A stretch of DNA of 7,357 nt, from positions 1-7,357 of the forward strand of contig JAFYIF010000014.1 of NCBI GenBank assembly GCA_017538775.1, read 5' to 3'. Each line of letters starts with the position of its first letter. Position 1 is the stretch's first letter. Both the position numbers and the translations under genes were made by a program. Positions 1-5,985 of the stretch are shown one piece after another. The notes below the pieces were generated by a model. The model searched no databases. It was given only the letters and a program-made list of their open reading frames with translations, and was not told the DNA's origin. Source of the stretch: Oscillospiraceae bacterium (GTDB lineage: Bacteria > Bacillota > Clostridia > Oscillospirales > Oscillospiraceae).

Positions 1-168
1 CGAACTGAACTACTGATACCTCAGAAAACCGTCGGCTCCAACAGGGGCTTGGTTTGCTATACCCAATGGCCGCATATCTACTGCTACAAACGCCGATCTC
101 GTATCGGTCAGAACTTTGCCAATTAACACTTGACACATACGCCTTCGTCGGCGCAACAAACACAGGAC
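1..168. other. AT-richer leader region, no convincing gene
   Basis: This stretch is visibly poorer in G and C than the genes that follow and I recognise no gene in it. One plus frame is open from base 1 to a TAA at 124-126. A 42-codon minus-strand frame runs from an ATG at 138 to a TAG at 10-12. Neither has a convincing ribosome site or a family motif I know. A consensus-like TTGACA at 130-135 has no acceptable -10 hexamer 16-18 bases further on. The stretch may be the tail of an upstream gene, a decayed mobile-element end or plain intergenic DNA. Confidence 0.4.
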
Positions 169-197
169 TTGCAATTTACAGAATAATCTGGTATATT
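169..197 (+). promoter_or_regulatory. dfx promoter (extended -10, housekeeping sigma type)
   Basis: A -35 box TTGCAA at 169-174 is followed by a 17-base spacer and the -10 box TATATT at 192-197. The TG at 189-190 gives the extended -10 form TGnTATATT. Transcription would start near 204 and leave a leader of about 57 bases before the dfx ATG at 261. The match to the sigma-A consensus is good, so fairly constitutive expression is expected. No clear repressor dyad is visible around it. Confidence 0.75.
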
Positions 198-247
198 ATA
201 GAAAACACCCCATCCCGGACCGACAAGGACCGGAGAAAATTCAAAAT

Positions 248-253
248 GGAGGA
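248..253 (+). promoter_or_regulatory. dfx ribosome binding site
   Basis: GGAGGA lies 7 bases before the ATG at 261 and decides the start. The in-frame ATG at 246 overlaps this site and the more upstream ATG at 54 lies before the promoter, so neither is the real start. Confidence 0.85.
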
Positions 254-260
254 TACGACC

Positions 261-632
261 ATGACCTTTTACCTTTGCAAGCGCTGCGGCAACCTGATCA
301 CCCACTTCTACAAGTCCCCCGCCAACGTCGTCTGCTGCGGCGTGGAGATGGAGGAGCTGAAGCCCAACACCACCGACGCCGCCGGGGAAAAGCACGTCCC
401 CGTGATCGCCCGGGACGGCCAGACCGTCACCGTCACCGTCGGCTCCGTGGAGCACCCGATGCTGGAGGCCCACTACATCCAGTGGATCGTCCTGGAGACC
501 AAGCTGGGCTGCCAGAAGAAGCAGCTCCAGCCCGGCGAGAAGCCCGAGGCCGTCTTCGCCCTGGTGGAGGGCGACGAGGTCGTCGCCGCTTACGAGTACT
601 GCAACCTCCACGGCCTGTGGATGGCGCAGTGA
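261..632 (+). CDS. dfx: Desulfoferrodoxin, class I superoxide reductase
   Basis: A 123-residue cytoplasmic enzyme that reduces superoxide to hydrogen peroxide without releasing oxygen, normally drawing electrons from rubredoxin; this is a typical defence of strict anaerobes. Residues 1-35 form the desulforedoxin domain. Its Fe(Cys)4 ligands are Cys6, Cys9 and the adjacent pair Cys25-Cys26. The catalytic domain carries all ligands of the Fe(His)4Cys centre: His45, His65, His71, Cys114 and His117 (the last two in CNLHGLW). The conserved Glu43-Lys44 pair just before His45 helps guide superoxide and protonation in the family. The length matches the roughly 125 residues usual for two-iron enzymes. 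The ATG at 261 is chosen because GGAGGA sits 7 bases upstream and the methionine begins the canonical N-terminus. The gene appears monocistronic, with its own promoter at 169-197 and a shared hairpin after it, and it converges on argH. No essential residue is missing. Confidence 0.96.
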   Translation: MTFYLCKRCGNLITHFYKSPANVVCCGVEMEELKPNTTDAAGEKHVPVIARDGQTVTVTVGSVEHPMLEAHYIQWIVLETKLGCQKKQLQPGEKPEAVFALVEGDEVVAAYEYCNLHGLWMAQ

Positions 633-684
633 GCTGAGTTCGGAACAAAACCACAAACGCGCCCCGCGGCGCCGGATGATTCAG

Positions 685-726
685 AAGATGGGTAGGCGGT
701 CCAAGTCTGGACCGCTTACCCATCTT
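685..726. terminator. Bidirectional hairpin terminator between dfx and argH
   Basis: Arms 685-703 and 708-726 pair over 19 positions with one wobble or mismatch around a 4-base loop (AGTC). The outer part reads AAGATGGG/CCCATCTT, so each transcript leaves the stem with at least a short U-containing end. The hairpin lies 52 bases after the dfx stop and 5 bases after the argH stop, so it can serve both convergent genes. A smaller hairpin, GCGCC/GGCGC, lies at 659-672. The U tracts are short, so efficiency is uncertain. Confidence 0.75.
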
Positions 727-731
727 GTCAT

Positions 732-2108
<1,377 letters not shown>

Positions 2109-2125
2109 ATGGTACCTCCAGAACA

Positions 2126-2138
2126 CCGGCCAGGCCGG
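2126..2138. repeat. Short inverted repeat in the argH leader
   Basis: CCGGCC, one base, GGCCGG: a perfect 6+6 inverted repeat lying 6 bases before the argH ribosome site. As RNA it could fold only as a 5-bp stem with a 3-base loop. It may slightly modulate initiation or be chance in GC-rich DNA. Confidence 0.3.
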
Positions 2139-2156
2139 CTTTGAATGTTTTTGCCA

Positions 2157-2185
2157 ATTATAGAGGCGCGGCAGGGGATTGTCAA
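2157..2185 (-). promoter_or_regulatory. argH promoter, perfect sigma-A consensus
   Basis: On the minus strand TTGACA (2180-2185) and TATAAT (2157-2162) are separated by exactly 17 bases, matching the housekeeping consensus at all 12 positions. Transcription would start near 2150, giving a leader of about 42 bases with GGAGG at 2115-2119. The -35 box begins 6 bases past the stop codon of the upstream beta-propeller gene. A consensus promoter this strong normally implies repressor control for a biosynthetic gene. The initially transcribed AAAACATTCAAAG (about 2141-2153) loosely resembles half of an ArgR box, but I cannot confirm an operator. Confidence 0.88.
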
Positions 2186-2191
2186 GCGCAG

Positions 2192-4102
2192 TCAGCCGCA
2201 GGGCCCCAGCCACACCGGCGCGTCCAGATACGGCGCGGTGCAGTAGAGTTGCCCGCCCGCCGAAAAGACGCACAAGCCGAGGCTGTCCGCGCCGAAAAAG
2301 GTTTTCAGCGTCCCGCCCAGCGGCACTTCCTGTTCCGGCACCACGCCGCCGTCGGCGGAGACGGTATAGACCTGCCAGGAGAGCGTCACGTCCCGAAAAG
2401 CGACGGTTTCGCCGAGACGGACTTTCAGCGTGCCGAAGCGCTGCGGGCCGTAGACATAGAAGCAATAGTCCAGCGTCTCACCGCCGCTCCCGGCGGACAG
2501 TCTGCGCGGCGCGGCGCTGTCGGAGAAGTCGTAGAGCGCGAAGCCGCCCGGCCCCTCCGCCTGCCCGGTATAGCGGGCGTAGAGTCCGTTCCCCAGGGGG
2601 ATCAGCGTGCGGAACGCGCCCAGGGGATTGCCATAGGCCACGCCGATTCTGGCGTTCAGATAGTCGGCCCGCAGCGCGTTTTCGTGAAAGCGGATGTCCA
2701 GGCCGTCAAAGTCCACGAAGAGGAAGCGCGTCTCCTGATACACGGCCGGCGTCAGGGCATTTTGCGTCACGGCGACGCAGACCACCGCCCGCTCCGGCTC
2801 CCAGAGGATCTCCGTATAGGAGACGTAGGGATTCTCCCCCGTCGGGAGCAGGGCGGCGCGGGCCTCTCCGCTTTCCGGGTCCGCCGCCACGGCCAGCAGA
2901 CGGTGGTCCCGGTCGGCCCCGTCCCGCGCCAGGTAATCCCCCAGTAGACGATAGATGCCCCCCGCCTTCGTGACGGAACGGACACCCAGATAGATCCCGT
3001 CCCCCAGCTCCCAGTCCGTACACGCATTGCTTTCGGGGACGCCCAGAAGCTGTGCGGGGCGGATCGGCCCGGTGAAGCGCAGAGCGCGGTCAAAGGTGTA
3101 GACCACGGGGCAGTCCGAGCGGCTTTCCGTCTCCGCCGCTACCGTCAGGGCCAGCCAGTCCGCGCCGTAGAACAGGCTTTGGATGTCCCCGTAAAAAGCC
3201 CGCTTCCGCTGCGGCTGTCCGTCCGCCCCGCCGAACACCGTGACGGCGCAGTAGAGCACCCGCGTAGGCTGTCCGAGGATGGACAACTCCTCGTCTCCCC
3301 AGGGCAGGGCTTCGGCCCCGTGAGACAGGGCGGGATAGTAGCCGGAGCTGTCCGCCAGCCGGGACCAGCCGCAGACACAGACGCCGTCGCGGGTGACGAG
3401 ATACAGCTCCGAACCGCTCATCCAGCAGGCCATGAGCGTTCCCGTCTGACGGTATTCGTCCCGCAGCGCCGGGGCTTCCGGCGCGCTGATGTCGTAGACC
3501 CCCACCCGGACGTATGCTGCTCCCTCCTCCACGGAGTCGCTTTCGCGCAAAAGGAACAGCGTGTCGTCCCACGCAAACAGGGCCGAAGCCGCCTCGGGGA
3601 TCGCTCCGACGGTCCGCGTCGTCTTCCCGTTCAGGCCTGAGATAAGAACTGTACCATCGGCGATGTGATAGGCGTAGTCCCCGTTCCGGCTGCACACGGC
3701 GGATGCGGCCTTCACCGGCGCGCCCGCGCCTCCGGTCTCCACCGGAACGGACGGAGCGCCCAGCGTGTCGATACTGTCTGACATCCGACTGTCATGCCCC
3801 TCGTGCCCGCTGAGCCAGTCCAGCAGCTCCGGCAGGGTTTGATATTGCTCGGACGTGCGCATGGTGAGCGGCACATCCGTCTCCGGCGTCACCGGAGCTG
3901 CGGTTTCCACAGACGGGTCCACGGGACCCGTGGACGGCAGCAGCCGGGGCAGACCCAAAACCGCCAGCAGACCGATGCAGGCCGCCAGAACGCCGAGCCC
4001 CCAGCGCCCCCGGCCCGGCTTCCGCGCCGCGCCGGGGGCGGCCTCATCGATGTAGTGCGGGGAAATGTCCCCCAGAGCATTCAAGATCCGTTCTTCTTTC
4101 AC
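2192..4102 (-). CDS. Single-pass membrane beta-propeller protein, probable anti-sigma partner
   Basis: A 636-residue protein. Residues 1-33 are a short charged cytoplasmic segment (KEERILNALGDISPHYIDEA) of a kind seen in proteins encoded beside clostridial ECF-like sigma factors. Residues 34-55 form one hydrophobic membrane helix, and 56-130 a Pro/Thr/Ser-rich linker. The large outer domain runs from about 135 to the end. Its best-conserved part, VGVYDISAPEAPALRDEYRQ followed by LYLVT near 199-237, matches the secreted beta-propeller family (Beta_propel type). The GTG start at 4102 overlaps the sigma-factor stop by 4 bases (GTGA), with GGAGG 10 bases upstream, so the two proteins are translationally coupled. 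By inference the tail binds and holds the sigma factor while the outer domain senses a wall or surface signal. There is no zinc-binding HxxxCxxC motif, so it is not a classical ZAS anti-sigma. The outer part has 12 cysteines. Function beyond membership of the pair is not established. Confidence 0.8.
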   Translation of the reverse strand: MKEERILNALGDISPHYIDEAAPGAARKPGRGRWGLGVLAACIGLLAVLGLPRLLPSTGPVDPSVETAAPVTPETDVPLTMRTSEQYQTLPELLDWLSGHEGHDSRMSDSIDTLGAPSVPVETGGAGAPVKAASAVCSRNGDYAYHIADGTVLISGLNGKTTRTVGAIPEAASALFAWDDTLFLLRESDSVEEGAAYVRVGVYDISAPEAPALRDEYRQTGTLMACWMSGSELYLVTRDGVCVCGWSRLADSSGYYPALSHGAEALPWGDEELSILGQPTRVLYCAVTVFGGADGQPQRKRAFYGDIQSLFYGADWLALTVAAETESRSDCPVVYTFDRALRFTGPIRPAQLLGVPESNACTDWELGDGIYLGVRSVTKAGGIYRLLGDYLARDGADRDHRLLAVAADPESGEARAALLPTGENPYVSYTEILWEPERAVVCVAVTQNALTPAVYQETRFLFVDFDGLDIRFHENALRADYLNARIGVAYGNPLGAFRTLIPLGNGLYARYTGQAEGPGGFALYDFSDSAAPRRLSAGSGGETLDYCFYVYGPQRFGTLKVRLGETVAFRDVTLSWQVYTVSADGGVVPEQEVPLGGTLKTFFGADSLGLCVFSAGGQLYCTAPYLDAPVWLGPCG

Positions 4103-4659
4103 AGCACATAACCCTCCTGTTCCAAAAACAGCTTCAACGCCTTGCGGCTGCGCAGCAGGGACATTTTCACCTTGCTCTCGCTGACGCCATCCTGAGCGGC
4201 GATCTCGGCCACGGAGCGCAGATACCAGTAGCGCTGGAGGAAAAAGCGCCTCGCCTCGCTGCGCAGTCCGCCCAGAAAGCGGTCAAGCGCAAGGCTCAGC
4301 TCCCGGTCCTCCACGGTCTGCTCCACGCCGCCGGGGGCGGGAACGCAGTCCCGCAGCTCCTCCAGCGCCGCCGCCGTCTGGTCGCCGCCGCGCTTTTGTG
4401 CTGTCAGCGCCTTGCGGCGGTTCAAGGCAAGATTCCGGGTGATGCAAGCCAGAAACGCCCCCAGCCGCTCCGGACGCCGGGGCGGCATGGCGTTCCAGGC
4501 CTGCAGCCAGGTGTCGTTGACGCACTCCTCGCTGTCCTCCGCCCGGCGCAGGATGCCGTAGGCCACGGCCTGGCAGTACGCCCCGTACTTCCGCGCCGTC
4601 TCCCCGATGGCGCGCTCGGACCGCGCCCAAAAAAGTTCAATGATCTCTCTGTCGTCCAT
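4099..4659 (-). CDS. ECF-like sigma-70 family RNA polymerase sigma factor
   Basis: A 186-residue, two-domain sigma factor that would direct RNA polymerase to a small regulon. Residues 10-83 form region 2: the RNA polymerase-binding helix (GAYCQAVAYGILRRAEDSEECVNDTWLQAW) and the -10 recognition helix (GAFLACITRNLALNRRK). Residues 84-117 are a variable linker. Residues 118-181 form region 4, with the helix-turn-helix RSVAEIAAQDGVSESKVKMSLLRSRKAL that reads the -35 box. The length is normal for the ECF group. The ATG at 4659 has AGGAGG 5 bases upstream. It is the first gene of a unit with the overlapping beta-propeller gene, its presumed membrane-bound inhibitor. An isolating terminator precedes it, so it needs its own promoter, and a candidate is visible at 4700-4727. 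The stimulus and targets cannot be read from this window. Confidence 0.93.
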   Translation of the reverse strand: MDDREIIELFWARSERAIGETARKYGAYCQAVAYGILRRAEDSEECVNDTWLQAWNAMPPRRPERLGAFLACITRNLALNRRKALTAQKRGGDQTAAALEELRDCVPAPGGVEQTVEDRELSLALDRFLGGLRSEARRFFLQRYWYLRSVAEIAAQDGVSESKVKMSLLRSRKALKLFLEQEGYVL

Positions 4660-4699
4660 GGATGCCTCCTTCTCGTGCGTTTTGGGCCCTCACTGAAAA

Positions 4700-4727
4700 A
4701 GACAACAAATCCTAGCGCCGCGTCACA
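4700..4727 (-). promoter_or_regulatory. Candidate ECF-type promoter of the sigma/beta-propeller unit
   Basis: Downstream of the spoIVB terminator no sigma-A promoter is visible. The minus strand reads TGTGAC (4722-4727), 16 bases, then TTGTCT (4700-4705), with transcription expected to start near 4692. A GTC-containing -10 with an -AC-type -35 suits autoregulated ECF factors. The assignment rests on shape only, and a 4-base GTCA/TGAC inverted repeat overlaps the region. Confidence 0.3.
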
Positions 4728-4740
4728 TCGTTTTTGACAC

Positions 4741-4784
4741 AAAAAAAGAGACCGGGACGCCGCCCCAGTCGGACAGCGTCCCGG
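4741..4784 (-). terminator. Rho-independent terminator of spoIVB
   Basis: On the minus strand a perfect 9-bp GC-rich stem, CCGGGACGC/GCGTCCCGG (4776-4784 with 4752-4760), encloses a 15-base loop. It is followed after TCT by seven T residues (4741-4747). It starts 18 bases beyond the spoIVB stop and ends spoIVB transcription before the sigma-factor gene. Confidence 0.92.
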
Positions 4785-4802
4785 CCTTTCCGTGGCCGAA
4801 GC

Positions 4803-5795
4803 TCAGGCTGCGGCCAGCATATCCCGGATGCTGATGCCGTAGCCCCGGGTCGGGTCCCCGATCAGGACGTGGGTCACCGCGCCCACCAGCTTGCCGTTTT
4901 GCAGGATCGGGCTGCCGCTCATGCCCTGGACGATGCCGCCGGTGGCCGCCAGCAGCGCCGGGTCGGTGACGGTCAGCATCAGGAAGCGGTGGTCCTCCGG
5001 GCTGCGGTAGATGCGGCTGATCTCCACGGCGTAGGCGCAGACCTCATCCCCGTCCACGCAGCAGAGGATGCTGGCCGGTCCCAGGGCCGTCTCCTCCTCC
5101 GCCGCCACCGGGACGGGTTCAATCTGTTCCGGCCAGTCCGCGGTGCCAAAGATGCCGCTGGGCGTGTTTTTTTCCAGCTGGCCCAGGGCCGCCTCCTGGT
5201 CGAACTCCCCGCAGAGCTCTCCGGGCTTGCCGTTGGTGCCCGGGACCACGTCCACCACCCGGGCCTGGGTGATGACGCCCTGGCCGAAGGGCAGCAGGGC
5301 CCCGCTGTCCAGGTCGTTGACCCCGTGGCCCAGGGCGCCGAAGGTGCCGCTCACCGGGTCATAAAAGGTGAGGGTCCCGATGCCGGAGACCCCGTCCCGC
5401 AGCCAGAGCCCCAGCTGCCAGGCCCCGGAGATGGCCCGGGCGGGCGTCACCGTCAGGTGCAGCTCCTGGCCAGAGCGCGCCACGGTCAGGTCCACCGGCC
5501 CGCCGTCCATGGCCGAAAGCGCCGTCAGAAAAGCCGCCGCGCCGTCCGTCTTCTTGCCGTCCACCGCCGTCACCACGTCGCCGACGCGCAGCCCGGCGGC
5601 CTCCGCGGGGCGCAGCGTCCCCTCCGCGGTCTCCACGTCGGCCAGGCCCGCCACCATGACGCCCTCGGTCTGCAGGCGGATGCCCACGGCCTCGCCCAGG
5701 GGCACCAGCTCCTCCGCGTCCAGCGCCAGCGCCGGAAGCCCCGGGGACAGCAGCAGCCACGCCAGCGCCAGCGCGACCGCTTTCCGTTTGTTCAT
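4803..5795 (-). CDS. spoIVB: SpoIVB-type sporulation serine protease (family S55)
   Basis: A 330-residue exported serine protease. In Bacillus the forespore secretes SpoIVB into the space between the two spore membranes, where it cleaves SpoIVFA and so releases SpoIVFB to activate pro-sigma-K. Residues 1-25 are a signal sequence or anchor (NKRKAVALALAWLLL, then a possible ALA-L cut). Residues about 45-118 form a PDZ domain (RPAEAAGLRVGDVVTAVDG). The S55 catalytic part follows, with His157 in GALGHGVND, Asp278 in TVTDPALL and Ser293 in QGMSGSP. The Asp-to-Ser spacing of 15 equals that of B. subtilis Asp363/Ser378. At 330 residues it is about 95 shorter than the B. subtilis protein, mostly before the PDZ domain. 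The ATG at 5795 is preferred over a GTG at 5804 that abuts the ribosome site. A terminator follows, and spo0A, its usual downstream neighbour, is absent. Confidence 0.93.
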   Translation of the reverse strand: MNKRKAVALALAWLLLSPGLPALALDAEELVPLGEAVGIRLQTEGVMVAGLADVETAEGTLRPAEAAGLRVGDVVTAVDGKKTDGAAAFLTALSAMDGGPVDLTVARSGQELHLTVTPARAISGAWQLGLWLRDGVSGIGTLTFYDPVSGTFGALGHGVNDLDSGALLPFGQGVITQARVVDVVPGTNGKPGELCGEFDQEAALGQLEKNTPSGIFGTADWPEQIEPVPVAAEEETALGPASILCCVDGDEVCAYAVEISRIYRSPEDHRFLMLTVTDPALLAATGGIVQGMSGSPILQNGKLVGAVTHVLIGDPTRGYGISIRDMLAAA

Positions 5796-5804
5796 GTTCC
5801 GCAC

Positions 5805-5812
5805 TCCCCCTT
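5805..5812 (-). promoter_or_regulatory. spoIVB ribosome binding site
   Basis: The minus strand reads AAGGGGGA, 9 bases before the ATG at 5795. It directly touches the alternative GTG at 5804, which is too close to be used. The purine-rich site departs from AGGAGG by one base. Confidence 0.65.
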
Positions 5813-5827
5813 GTCGCTCGTAGCTTT

Positions 5828-5863
5828 GTGAAACCGTGCGATTTCACCTGTTCAGTTTTTCAC
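5828..5863. repeat. GTGAAA/TTTCAC repeat cluster upstream of spoIVB
   Basis: GTGAAA at 5828-5833 and TTTCAC at 5842-5847 form a 20-base near-palindrome whose CG/CG core also pairs, leaving one C-A mismatch and a 2-base centre. A second TTTCAC at 5858-5863 repeats the half-site 16 bases on, in direct orientation. The cluster lies 33-68 bases before the spoIVB ATG, where its promoter should be. It looks like an operator or activator site. I could not fit a convincing sigma-G or sigma-F promoter here. Confidence 0.45.
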
Positions 5864-5985
5864 GCCCCGACGGAAAAACACGATGTAAATCTTTTCAGCG
5901 GCGGCATTTTTTCAAATGAAAGTCCATATCATGTGTGGAACTGCCGTCCGGAGTCGGGCGGCGATGAGTCAGGAGGGGATGCGCG

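Noticed and set aside
10..138. Minus-strand 42-codon frame beginning at an ATG at 138
   Set aside because: It has no adequate ribosome site, no promoter and no recognised motif, so it is kept as an observation and not called a gene.
130..158. TTGACA at 130-135 as a second dfx promoter
   Set aside because: The bases 16-18 further on (GCAACA region) do not resemble a -10 box.
187..201. PerR-like operator overlapping the dfx -10 box
   Set aside because: Only one half (ATTATAG) fits the PerR box and it coincides with the -10 sequence itself; the other half does not match.
54..260. N-terminal extension of the superoxide reductase to an ATG at 54
   Set aside because: It crosses the promoter at 169-197 and the ribosome site at 248-253, and the family starts right before the first Cys motif at the 261 ATG.
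2109..2465. Longer argH reading frame reaching 2465
   Set aside because: The extension lies over the argH promoter and the end of the beta-propeller gene and is arginine-rich shadow translation.
4734..5831. Long plus-strand frame of 365 codons opposite spoIVB
   Set aside because: It is antisense to a gene with intact catalytic residues, its translation is low-complexity Gly/Arg/Gln-rich, and such shadows are common in GC-rich DNA.
5881..5890. GTAAAT as a sigma-A -10 box for the M14 gene
   Set aside because: There is no -35-like hexamer at 16-18 bases upstream and the leader would be unusually long.
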